A stretch of 64,000 nucleotides of DNA, from contig CALYLX010000106.1 in the NCBI GenBank assembly GCA_944990035.1, positions 248,001 to 312,000 on the forward strand, written 5' to 3'. A model generated the notes under the pieces. That model searched no databases, was not told where the DNA came from, and was given only the letters and a program-made list of their open reading frames with translations. How positions within the stretch are numbered: the stretch's first letter is position 1; each line of letters starts with the position of its first letter. Of the stretch, positions 43,491-54,936 are shown piece by piece. Both the position numbers and the translations under genes were made by a program. Source of the stretch: Clitopilus passeckerianus. Lineage: Eukaryota > Basidiomycota > Agaricomycetes > Agaricales > Entolomataceae.

Positions 43491-46400
43491 GCTATTGGAT
43501 TAGTCTCGTGCAGAAATCGTGTTCCCATCTTCGTTCCCTGTTTTGGGAGAAAATCGGGCTGCTGGAAGGCTCTGGTGCCATCATCCAAAAGCCTTCAGCT
43601 GTTGCTCGTAAGCTTTCCGCTCGCTCAGACCAAGGTCGAAATACACTTGCTTCTCTACTACGTAGCCCCACTCTAGCAGGGAACAACGGTTGCCGCTCAA
43701 CCCTCGTCCTTGGTGCCACCTCCTATCTACATGAGGTACCATCCCGACTTAGAGTATGTCATCTCGACAGCGACTTACTTGGGGTCAATGTTAGTTCGGA
43801 CGGAGAAACCCTACGCGTAGTCAAATCTCTCGAAAATGTCGGGCGCTTCGAGACAATCTCCACAATGTTCATCTGTCGGGCGATAAAAACAGCACTATTG
43901 ATAATGTGCAATCCCTCAATTAATGATTGGGCCAATTCAGAGCGCCAGGTATGCAATTTAGTGGTACAGACCGATTTGTAGTAAGCTCGCGGTATTTTCC
44001 AGTCTGGGCGCTAAGCTTCGTGATGTATTGTGTAATCACACTCGCTCTCTCATACGTAGGCTCTTGAAACGCCGTCATTCGCTCACCGCTCCTCAACTCA
44101 TATCTTGTCCTACCCAAGGATATCAACTTCGCCGTTTCATTTCCAATCCTATACAAAGGCGAATACCGACCCATACGAGTTTCTCTGCTCGATGTCCTCC
44201 ACCCCTTGGTGAACCTCACTCTGGCTTCGATGTCCATAACATTTCCTCCAAGACCTCGGATAAGGAACGTGTACTTGATCGCTGCATCAGTGACATGAAG
44301 ATGCTTAGAACGCTCACCACAGAAAGCAACCTTGCTTCGGGGCCAACGCTTAGGCCGGGACAGACAACAGCAGAACCTGGACATCGGGCAGGCCAAAGCG
44401 TACTCGAATTTCGTGTCCACACAAGGGTTTCTCCCCGCAGACTTCCAGAGCGATGAAAGTAACAGGGTGAAGTCGATCGAAGCCATGGGCGAAGATCCAA
44501 GTCTACCTTGAAGAAGCTCAACCGGTAGTATCTAGTCGGGGAATCGGATTTATGATGAGGGTGACACAAGATTTCTTGAGGACATCAATAGCTGAATTCT
44601 GGCTAGGTAACTACTCTGCGCGAAGATCAGGAATGTGGGCCTCCGAATTTAGAGGGCGACTACAGGACGACCGCCTTGGTTGGATTCCCGTAACGCAGTC
44701 ACGAATCCGAATATTGCCCGAAACTTGCGCCTCCATGCCCTTGTTCTGGTTGCGTAGGAGGTCGGAAACGTACTTCTAATGGATCTGGCTCCCTACATGA
44801 ACTTCTGGTTGGTGGGACACATCTGGGCAGGGAGGCACGAGCCCGACGTTTGTACTGCTAGAGGTCTGTCCTCATGATACTTGGTAAATCTAATATTGCC
44901 CACCTATTACGAGCCTCTCACTCGCCTTCGTCTTCGACGAGATTCTGATGTTCGATGAAAATTCTCGTAGGCGAAACCTCGGCCGAGGATGCCTCATAAC
45001 ATGCGGAGATCTGGCTATGTGAGGCCACATGCGATGATAGCGGGTTCAATGCCTGCGTAAAAGTGTTCCTGTGACCCACGAGGGGCATCGTGGGTTATTC
45101 ACTATGGGCTTCTTTCCAAGGCTTGCCTCCCGTAAACTCCGTTGCCTACCTTTTCTCGAGGATTGGGCTGGGATAGCAATCTCGAAGAGGTATTTAGACT
45201 CCCGGCGATCGAATAATGACGAGAGCTGCCCATTTGGATATGTGGCGGATCGCTACCAATGAGTTCACCAATGGTATAGCGACGGAAAATATTTCAGTAT
45301 ATCCTAATATCTAGGCACTAATTCTGCCTCCTTGGGCTGCTCTCTAGAAACTCAAAACAAGCAGCTAGGAACTCCGGCATATGGAGGTGGAGATCTCTCA
45401 CTACATCGGATCAATATTCCCGCCAGTACTGGACAATGCCACTGCACTTAAGTAGCGACATTTATAGTCCCCAACGTGACAATCTCCTTGTACTGTACTG
45501 CCTGCCGGTTACTCTATCTTGCCGCTAATTGTTGGAGAAAAATGACGAGGCAGTGAGGAATCGGACCTGGCTAGCAAAGGAAAGGGGGAGGGCATATCTA
45601 CAAAGAGATGTGTTGAGTCGTGGAGCTACAGATTCTGAGCACCCACGGTTTGACAGGTGGATTTGCTGATCTAGCCCTTGAAGATCCATGACGCCTTTAT
45701 CCAGTGGCGCATGGCATAACATTCTATCACCGCCCTTTCTAGTGGGCGCAATGGCTGTTCGGTGGCTCTCTGGCTTTCTGGAGGCCAACAAGGCTAAAAT
45801 TCGACTAAGTGTAACGAAGTAGGATATAGAACGGAATAAACACAAACGTATCGACTGGCTCAAAATGAGTAGCCATCATTTGCTTCGCCATGGGATGGAC
45901 CCACTGGGTGTCCAACAATAGCTCTACTGATACAGCCTTGTTGCAACGCTTCGTACTAGCTCATTCTCTAGCTGTTGTGATCTTATCAAACCACACTTAA
46001 GCCGCTTTCAAGTACGAATCACTTTGGATCCACGAAACCGCGTGGTTCTCAATAGAGAGCTCCCGAAAGTTCCCAGAGTAGTAGAAGATTCTATTCGAAC
46101 GGGGAGTGTTCTCGTTCCATTACGGCATGCACCAGTCCACAGCAGCTCCAGAATCTTCAAGTCGTGTTTTTCATCTTGATTACGGCGGCTCGTCAGCTTG
46201 ATTAACTTGACGACCGATATTCAGGAGGGAAAGGAGGGATTAACCTCCCTCAAGCGACGGCCCTACAAGCAAAGGAAACTATTGATTTGCTTGTATTGCC
46301 TTGATGGTTTCCATGTACCAATGGACTAAATCCTGCCCTCCGTCCTCATTCCGGTCCACATTGGCGAGAAATCTTGGAGAAATCCCATGACCCGACATCT

Positions 46401-46800
46401 GTGAGATAAGGACCTTAACCGGCGTAATCCGGGGCGGCGTAAGTAGATCCAAACGGGGCTACTTTCCGTCCAGCTGATGTTTGTGGACCTCAACCTTGAT
46501 CAAGCAGAGGTGATAAAGTTGCCAAAACGATTTCAGTCTCCCAAGGTTTGAGGTTTGCCTGCTGCCTTCAATGACTTAATGGACTAAGCTACGTTCTGTT
46601 CACGAGGCGCGCTATAGACTTCTAGTTGAGTCATAACAACCCAACGTGGCTCTTAACCCTGTACAAAGCGAATTGGGAACAATGATAGATTGATCAACTT
46701 TATCAAGGATTTCCTTATATGGGCTGCTGTGCGAATACAATGCCTTCCCGGTTGAACTGAAGGCGTACGTTTTGCTCTTCAAGCCTCTCGTTTCCAGCTG
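43491..46800. other. Gene-poor stretch with F-box-like debris
   Basis: Short frames on both strands, none splice-consistent. A plus-strand stretch near 44200-44280 reads LVNLTLASMSITFPPRP, like a leucine-rich repeat of the local F-box family. Another near 45100-45200 is weakly similar in style. I would treat the region as decayed gene remnants and not as genes. Confidence 0.3.
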
Positions 46801-47343
46801 GATCGCCTTTTAGATTTAAAGATATAGCAATTCAATTGCGAAAGGGTATACTCTGTGTATTACAGACTGTATTATGTATGAAATATTATGGCGCCAACCG
46901 AGTCTACGCTTATTGCGTAAGATTGATTGGACGTCGAGAATAATCTACCGGAATATTAAAACACAACTCCGTTTGCCGTGCAATTCATTCGCGTACAACA
47001 AAATCCTGTGACCATCTACAAAGTAATATACATCAATAATAATAGAAGAGCATCATTTCATTCGTGGCAGTATTCAAGTATTTTATTGACTTGAATAAAT
47101 CGTCGCCCGATGCCGGTTCATTTAGAACAAAGGCGAGCCGGTGAATTGGAATCACCGAGGAGGAAGGAGGTGGGAAGTTATCGCCGGAAAAGAAGGGTAA
47201 TAATAAATGCGAAATAAATACTTGTTGGGGAGGAGCTGGGTGAAGTGTTCGAATGCCAGTGAGAGTTATCGAGCGGATGGGAAGGGCTGATGAAGAGAAG
47301 CGTCCATCCTGAGAGAATCCACAGTGCCCGGGGTAGCCGGTAC
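46801..47343. other. Downstream region of the HMG-box gene
   Basis: AT-richer sequence after the stop of the minus-strand HMG-box gene, with a frame in another phase that is a shadow. No separate gene is seen. Confidence 0.4.
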
Positions 47344-48827
47344 CTAAAGGGCATATCCTGACATGAGCGCCGAGAAATCGAGATCTTGGCCAACCATATG
47401 GACTTTGCCACAGTCTTGTTCGAAAGAAGGGTAAGCCGCGGCAGGTGCCTCGGTCGGGAAGGAAGTGTTGTACTGTGCGGAGCAGCTCTCCGGGTATCCT
47501 GTGAACGATGCGTTGTAAGCCTTCGCCAGTGAGGCTTGCAGTGCGTCGAATGCGTATTGAGAGAAGGCGGCGTCGGGCATGGGACTGCTCATACACGATG
47601 AGGGAGTCGCGGGTGAGGGACTGTCGACTGAAGCTGGTGAAGGGCAGTTCCAGTCGTTCATCGAGAGATATGAGGTGTCGACGGTGAGTTCGACCGGGCT
47701 TTGACCGTAACTACTCTGCGAGTAGTCGAATAGCGTATTCGAAGCATCTGACGGGCAGATAGAGTCGTGCGAGAGCGGTATTGAGGCGCCGTATGAGTGT
47801 TGGTTGAATGAGAAGGTGCTGAAGTCCTGTAAAGAGGCTCGTTAGGTGTTGATAATGAAGCGAGAAGCGGTTACTTACGATGAAGGAATCCGACGGCGTC
47901 ACGGGAGATGAATACTGATCGAACGATGAGTATGAGGCCTCAGGTGGTGTTTGTGGCATCGGCAGCTCAGAGGAGGGCGACGGATCAAGAGGCAAACAGG
48001 GCTGAGTGCTTGTCGCTCTGGGCTTCTGTGTCTTGGAGGAGGTTGTCGACTTCTCCAGCACATCGGGAGCAGGTACCGACGATGAACGTCGATACGAGCG
48101 TGCTGTAATCGGCTGATCGAAGCGAGTGACAACCTGCGGAACATGATGCTTGTCGAACTCCTGAATGGCGGCATCCAACTCCTGACCCTTCTTCCCCTGC
48201 ACTAACAACTCGGCGATCTTCGCACACCGCACTGGATCCTTCGGCCCTACCTCCCTAACCTTCCGTTTCTCTGATACCCCTTTACTCTTCCCATGTGTCG
48301 GCCTAAATGTATACTGAGGGAACTTGCGTTTGTGTTCGTCAAGAGCGACCTTGGCCTTTGCGTGCCAGAATTTGCGTTCGTCGTCAGGAAGGTTCTTCCA
48401 GGTGAGACCAATGATCTTGGAGAGAGTACTGTGGTTAGTCTCGACCTCTGTCGACACATGTTGGCCCTTGATGAAAGACGATCGGAAGAGAATGAAGGCG
48501 TTGGGAGGACGAGGGATATGATCTTCGGCTTTCTTTTTGCTATGGGCCGGTTTACGAGTGCGAGCGCTCGCATCGGTAGGAGGGAAGAGGACAGTGTCCT
48601 GATCGACAAGGGGTGGTGGGCCATCATCAAAGTCATCCGAAAATGTCGACGAGAAGGTAGAGATGAAGGCGGAACCACCAGCACATACTGATGTAGGCTC
48701 GACCGGGACGGTCCAGGTAAGGACTGAACAATGAGTCAGGAAACAATTTCTTGACTCGCAAGAAGTGAACTCGGGACTCACAATTATCCTCAGCGCGTTT
48801 TATTGATTTAGATCGGTCGGCAGGCAT
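47344..48827 (-). CDS. HMG-box transcription factor (MATA_HMG / Ste11-like class)
   Basis: Predicted nuclear DNA-binding regulator of about 457 residues. Exons in reading order are 48827-48782, 48723-47879 and 47826-47344, all in phase. The HMG box spans about residues 84-155, with PRPPNAFILFRSSFI, LSKIIGLTWKNLPDDERKFW and KRKFPQYTFRP; this class includes fungal mating and developmental regulators. The box is followed by a basic region and a long Ser/Pro/Gln-rich tail of activation-domain type. No homeodomain or pheromone-receptor gene is next to it, so it is not evidence of a mating-type locus here. The exact start depends on the short first exon. Confidence 0.82.
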
Positions 48828-49482
48828 TTTGAAACAATGAACCCACGACGAAGTAATGTGATCGAGGGAGGGAGGATGCAAGTTTCGACGGGACCCACTG
48901 TTTTATGGGGGAGAGCCTCGTGTAGGGTGTCGCTGAGGGCGTCTTGGGCCTCGAGGCACTTCGCATCTTTATACTTAACCCAAGTATGTCAAAAAGGGTC
49001 GACCAGTATCTCCGCTTACCATCACCTGTTCAGAACTGCCATATTGGGCAAGATTCCAGGTCCGGTTTTCCGGCGTTTTCTGATCACAGCTAAATCGCAC
49101 CCTTTCCCGAATCCCCGGAGGGAACATGAGGGTGGCTGAATGTCGTCTGTGGCGAGCTTGGGAGCCTCGATTAAACCCTGGACAGCCGAGCAGAGTCCTT
49201 CGATAAGTCTGAATCTGAGCTAGTTCAGAACCAACTGGTTTGTCCGATTCCTGGAGAGCAGCAAAGAAAGCATGTTTCTAAGATATTTTCCACAGATTAC
49301 AGCTCCTGGCAACATGAATGAGTACAAGAGTCAAAGCGGAGGTAAAAAAGGAAGCAATCCGACCCAATGTAAATCGATTTGGTTGTGTTTGGCTACAGCC
49401 ACTGTGATGAGCTGATCCCAAAAATCCCGAGAAAATTCTCACCGTGCTCGCCTGCGAGCGAATGATTGCTTGAGGCTCTTCC
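48828..49482. other. Divergent promoter region
   Basis: 650 bases between the HMG-box gene (-) and the terpene synthase (+), free of coding signs. The two genes are transcribed away from each other and could share control elements; I see no clear motif. Confidence 0.4.
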
Positions 49483-50760
49483 ATGGCTCCCAGCTATCAG
49501 CTGCCCGATTTACCCAGTCTTAGCCGCTCGCTCGAGTTGAGAGCCAATCCCGCATGTAAAACTATAACTAAAGCTTCTGAAACTTTTTTGATTGAGTCCA
49601 AATCCATCAATGGAAGCCATGTTCTGTCGTCGCTCGAGCGCGAGCGATTGACCGCAATGAAGCTCGGTTTGCTAGCTGCCATTTGCTTTCCTGGCTCCGA
49701 TCCGACACAGCTCCGGCTTCTGACCGATTTCCTCACCCTGGCCATTCTGGCTGCCCGCCGCGTCAAATATGGCAAAGGGTATCCGGATGCCCAGGCATTC
49801 TGGAGGAACGTGGACGATAGTGATGGCGTACTATCCCTCGTTCACCACGACATATTTTGCTGGTCCGTGAATGCGCAACAGTCCTTTTTTGTGTGAGCTT
49901 AACCTCAGTGTTCAGCTTGAAAGAGCCCCTTGAGCGACTCGCCTCGAAAGCGAACCAGAACTGGAAGGGTCGGTTTGGATCCTCTGTCAAATCCTTTCGA
50001 GTAGCGCAATGCTCGTCCGTTACGGAGGGAATGAACACATTGGACCCTGCAATTGAAGCCTACCTATCAATGAACAGGGACCTCTCCGGACTGTTCATGA
50101 TCTTCGATCTCTTTGAATTGGCGCAAAACTTGACTCTAACTGTCAACGACGAAACGATCACTAGGACCCTTGACAGATTGAAAGTTCTGGCTAATGACAT
50201 CGTCTCCTGTTCCATAGTAAGACTTCGTCAAACAATGTTATATGGTCGTCCTTGCTGATTCAGATATTTCTACCGATCAGGATGTCGCCGCTTTCAACTA
50301 TGATCAGGCTCAAGGAAACGAGAAAAATCTTATATCGTTGCTCATGCGTCATAAACGCCTTTCAGTGCAGGGTGCCCTCAATTACGCTGGCAACCTCATT
50401 AAGCAATACATTGACGCATTTATCGCGGAAGAGCGATCTCTACTAGATCCAACACCATCTCCGCCCTCGAATGGATCCAGTCTAACCCCTAGTTGGGTCC
50501 CTTTCACGCCCTTAGTCGCCTCCGCAACCGCGATCCCGCCAGCGACGCCTCCAGATCCTATCATCAAAGCTGACCTCACAGCTTACGTTCAAATGCTACG
50601 AGACAGTATCGTTGGCACCTTGAATTGGATTTACGAGACGGATTTATATTTTGGGAAGAAAGGAGAGGAGATAAGAACGTTTGGCTGGATCTTTTTGAGC
50701 CCGAAGGTCCAGAGCAGTGACTCAGAGAGTGAAGTTCCTGGCGACAATGCGTTGCCTTGA
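49483..50760 (+). CDS. Terpene synthase-like protein (type I, fungal sesquiterpene synthase family)
   Basis: Exons 49483-49862, 49916-50216 and 50281-50760 give about 386 residues, a normal length. The metal-binding NSE motif is present across the second intron as NDIVSCSID (Asn220, Ser224, Asp228), followed by FNYDQAQGNEKNLI as in basidiomycete sesquiterpene synthases. The aspartate-rich motif expected at about residue 90 after TDFLTLAILA is not there; the sequence reads ARRVKYG, with DDSDG only later at 111-115. The C-terminal Arg-Tyr pair is also changed (ETDLYFG). The protein may have altered or no cyclase activity, or the region near 90 may be mis-spliced in my model. Normal members cyclise farnesyl diphosphate. 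Confidence 0.72.
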
Positions 50761-52722
50761 TGCAATTCCTCTCCAAAGCTCAGCGAATGGGAGGAGTAGA
50801 CCCTGAATGTCCCTGGGTCTTGTTGCGCGTCGGGATTCACGATTCAGCTGAGTTGCCGCTTATTCGCTCCCCATTGTCACCTTCTTTTGGACCGCATACC
50901 TATGGCTGTTCGCGTAGAATAGGTTGTGAACCGTCGGGATTTACACTTCTGAACGAATGAATGAATGACTCGTCTATGACAGGTTTTGAATATGTTTGAA
51001 TGTCTTAAATTCTCGCCTCCGACTGGCGGAGGTGGTGTGCTCTGAAGTTGCCTAGCTACGCCACCTGCTCTAACCCAACAGCGTTCATTCAGCGTTGATC
51101 TGAGGCATCGACGTACATTATCTTCAGGGCATTTCTGCGATTTAGGAAATTAATGACCAGCGCCGATCAGAGATGCCGCAGCCGGCTCGGACATGGTCGA
51201 GAGCCATCACTAGTGGCGCAGGGTTCCATTCACTTCCATTCTCCTCTGTCACCGGCGGACTCCTTTTCATCTGTCACAGTGTCAGCAGACTCGATAACGC
51301 ACATGTAAGTAGTTGTAGGTCTCATGTAAGAAGGCGGATTATCGATGTAGACATACATGGGCTGAGATAGCCATACTACCTCAGCTCGCGCCCTAAGTCA
51401 TCTGCTGTAGTCAGTAACAACCGCAGACTGTTCCTATGATCTCATTCAGAAAACATAAGGACAATGTGGGCGCCTCGATCCAGACGGCCTTAGCCCATTT
51501 TGACCCTCAGTGGTGCCTGACCTGGCAACGCTAAGATCTCATTGTCCTAGTCTTTCCCTGAAGTTCAAAGAACATGCAACCACCCTGACACTCCGATTGA
51601 CGGAATGGCTAATTTATGAAACCGTATGTATCTCGAGACAGAATCTCTACTGACCATCTTCCCCGCTGCTGACTGACTCGCTCCGCGACGGAGAGGGTGC
51701 TTGCCAATAGGAAACTCCCAGCGATGCCTTTGTACCCAACTTGGAAGTATTAATCGATGGCCAGGACATCTTCCGTCAGTGGTAGTTAGGGTCTCTCGAG
51801 GCAATTCAAAGACTAACAGTCTATGCTCTATCCTCCACGTGCGTCTGAGCAGTCTGCTGTGAGGTGAAATCATAGCGTTGGTAAACGAATCCCGACATCG
51901 GACAGAAGAACACGACTCCCACCTTCTCCACATACCCCAGACTGGTAATATCAAATTTGACCTCTCAGGCGGTCCCGTCTAACGTCTGAGAAGAACCGCC
52001 GGTAACGAGGGATGGAATGATAGTCTTCCAGCCATGCGAAATTATGTCGAACGTCATTGCAAGATGAAATGAACTTGTCGGAAAAAATTACAGACTTCGC
52101 TTCGGAGGCATGTGAACGCTGCTGTTCTCCATGAGAGGCGTACTCGCGTAGCAGCTTTGGGATTACAGCACGCACTCAAGACCTCCAGTAGCTAGCTCCC
52201 AGTAGAACAGTTCACTGTTCTATAATACGACCGAAGAACTCGAGAGTGTTTTCGATTTCGATTGTCGATCAATATTAGCCTTGCTGTCAACCTCAGATGC
52301 ATTGTCCACTGCGGCAAGATCTGCAGTGTCAAGCTAGGCATTTGCCGCAAGCGATGAAGGATCTCATTCTGACAGGTTATTGTCCGGGATCGGTGGGAGG
52401 GAAGGGGATGAAATGACTCGCAATCTAGGCCAGAAATTGAGGTGTAAAATGAGGGAATTATTTGCATGACAGGGACGCGTCTTCGAGGGTCTGAATACGT
52501 GTATTGACCAAGTCGTTCTTGTAGATGAGCGAACGTGCAAGGAGCCCGTCCTTGACCCAATGCAATGCAATGCCTGCGACTACATCGTGGTGACAGACAT
52601 GTCAAGCGGCATTGTGCTTGGCGTGATACCAGTGCCCTGCACAGCATCTTCGTTGTCCTTAACATTGACGCGGAGAACAACAATGACTCCTCCCTGCCAC
52701 CTCGTTGAGTTCTCAATCCACC
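50761..52722. other. Intergenic, possible F-box debris on the minus strand
   Basis: No gene can be built. Around 52380-52570 the minus strand has LNFWPRLRVISSPSLPPIP, which is leucine/proline patterned like the local F-box family but has no intact frame around it. The rest is featureless. Confidence 0.3.
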
Positions 52723-54419
52723 ATGGTGGACTTACCGATAGAGATATGGCTTCATATTGCAGACTTCATCGGTTATCCGGAAATAACCAAATATCTTGCG
52801 GCTCATAGAGCTTTCATGGAATATGCCCTCGACCAAAAATACCGAGAGGTGGGGTTCTACCAGTCGAGGGCGGTGGATATGTTCAGTGAGGCTGAGCGAC
52901 TGAAGTGAGTATTCTATCTTCATACCGGCAAGGAATCGACGACCGAGCAGAATTACCTAGACGACCTGGAATTACACCTCGTGTGAGGGTGATGAAACTA
53001 TGGCCACATTCAATCGTAGAAGCTCTCAACGGGGCGAGTCTGAATCCTCCCTGGCGCTCTCCATCCACCACTCCTACACCCCCAGGCTATGACAAGTCTC
53101 TTTTGAGGCGGTTTTTTGACCGCTTATTCCGCCGTACATCAAACCTTCCAGCAATAACTCCAGTGACATCTAATGCTCCAAGCATACCTGATGGCTTTGA
53201 CGCAAGATTTGCTGAACTCACTATGTTCATTGAAAGGCTTACCGGAATCACCGAACTTCATATATGTTGGCTGCCTACTTTCCATGCATCCTCGATGCCG
53301 GACTTCCAATCTCGATTCAAGGCATTTTTGCCACCCACGAGCGCCAACTTGCGTATCCTCATTTTGGATATAGCTTTTTCAACCTCAGCTGTCGACTCTT
53401 TAGCGTCATTATCATCGGCATCCTTGCAGGAGCTCTCAATAACCACAAGGGCATTGGACCGCCTACCTGCCCAAGTGAACGCCAAACAACGAGATGCCCT
53501 GGTAGCATTTATCAACAACTTCGTCGGGACTTTGCGGCACTTATCTTTATTCATTAATGTGTATATGAATACATCCCCCATATTCGACAACCTCCAAACC
53601 TTCACCCGTTTGCGTTCATTGAGCTTGGCTCTGTCCTTCAATCCCAAGGAACTTACCAACCCCTCCTCCATCGGCAGATTCCTCTCTCGACACCGTAACC
53701 TGTACTCCCTGCGGTTGGCGGAGCGCCATTGCGGCTACTTGGATCGCCACCCTGCCGCACGCATGGGGTACTGCTTCCACGAGTGCTTCAGGGACCTCTC
53801 CCTCCCTCATTTGATGGAGCTTTCCCTCGGCCTCCCCATATCCGAAGGGCTTCGGCATGATGTGCAGGCCCAGAGGAAAGTCCAGTCTCTTCTGGGCAAC
53901 CTCTGCTCATCGGTTTCGGTTTTCAGACTGGAGGGGATACAATTATCGAATTCCCAGGCAATTGAGCTGTTACGTGCCTTGCCTTGCGCACAACTGACAT
54001 CGTTATCCCTGCACGTTGGCACGTTTAAACCCTCCCTCCTGCAATCTCTCGTGACGAAATGCCGTCGCCTTGAACATCTGAAGTTGGATGTAGAACTCTT
54101 TGAAGGCCAAGTTGATTATGAAACCCCATGGGAACAAGTAAGTCGTGCTCCTAGAAAACTCCATGGCCGGATTCTCATTATTCGCTCGTAGGAGACTTTT
54201 CTGAAGGGGGTCGACAAATTGGGTCAGAGAGCAGATTTTGCTCATCATTGCGAAACATGGACACTCCGGGAGTTGGATATCACGACTTGGGAGTATGGGA
54301 AAGGGCGACGTCAGGCCGCAGAGGTGATCGAAGAGATAGCCAAACTCGTCCCGTCGATCCGTTGGCCTCGTAGAGAACACACCCCTTCCGGGCACGTAGT
54401 CGTACGGGTCGTTTTGTGA
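52723..54419 (+). CDS. F-box/LRR protein with canonical F-box
   Basis: About 528 residues. Exons are 52723-52904, 52961-54137 and 54192-54419, chosen so that K-RPGITPRVRV joins in frame. The N-terminus MVDLPIEIWLHIADFIGY is a clear F-box start. The body contains repeats such as SLQELSITTRALDRLP, TRLRSLSLALSFNP and QLTSLSLHVGTFKP. It is more divergent from the other F-box genes here, which have the HYxxYK-type linker. Likely SCF adaptor; substrate unknown. Confidence 0.78.
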
Positions 54420-54568
54420 CTAAAGAACACACAATCCTATACAGCGCTTTTCGTGCTTCTGACTTGTTTCTTCCCCACCCGTGCTCGGTTCAGCCTTGAA
54501 GAATCTACGTGAACGTTTTCATGGTGTTCTATTTGTTACCAAGGGTTCTTGGACGATGGTAGTTGAGT

Positions 54569-54573
54569 AAAAA
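54569..54573 (-). terminator. Polymerase III terminator
   Basis: Five T residues on the minus strand, three bases past the tRNA end. Confidence 0.75.
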
Positions 54574-54576
54574 GGA

Positions 54577-54658
54577 AGGCCCTGCCAGGATTCGAACCTG
54601 GGTTTCGAGAAGTCATTTGAATCAGAATCTCGAGTGATAACCACTACACTACAGAGCC
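54577..54658 (-). tRNA. tRNA-Gln (CTG) with a short intron
   Basis: On the minus strand the acceptor stem is GGCTCTG/CAGGGCC (7 pairs, one G-T). The D region TAGTGTAGTGGTTATCAC is a good A box. The anticodon stem is CGAGA/TCTCG with loop TTCTGA-T giving anticodon CTG. The T arm CCAGG-TTCGAAT-CCTGG is perfect. About 10 extra bases after position 37 are a typical nuclear tRNA intron. Confidence 0.9.
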
Positions 54659-54936
54659 TTGCAAAGAGGCCTCAGCAGGTATCCTGACCCGTGTGACTCA
54701 ATGTTCCTCGAATATTGCAAAGCGACGATCTCCTCATGTTGCCTCATGCTCATGCTGCTTGACTCGTGCCAATATCATGGCGCGTTGTCCACTCAATTGC
54801 CCTGGCGGCCCCGTGGCTGTCGCTGATTCCCTAAGCGATGGCTGTTTCCGGAGTCATATATATCAGGCCTAACACCAAGAAGTTTGCATTTTGAACCCAC
54901 AACAGCTTTTATCCCATTTACAACAAATCTGAAATT

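Noticed and set aside
43920..44486. 188-codon open frame on the minus strand
   Set aside because: No recognisable domain, no neighbours in phase, and it overlaps plus-strand leucine-rich debris. Treated as chance.
47344..48827. HMG-box gene as part of a mating-type locus
   Set aside because: The HMG box is of the MATA class, but no homeodomain pair or pheromone/receptor gene accompanies it, and basidiomycete mating loci are defined by those genes.
52192..52716. 174-codon minus-strand frame upstream of the F-box gene
   Set aside because: Only a short leucine/proline pattern resembles the F-box family, and the frame as a whole has no consistent structure.
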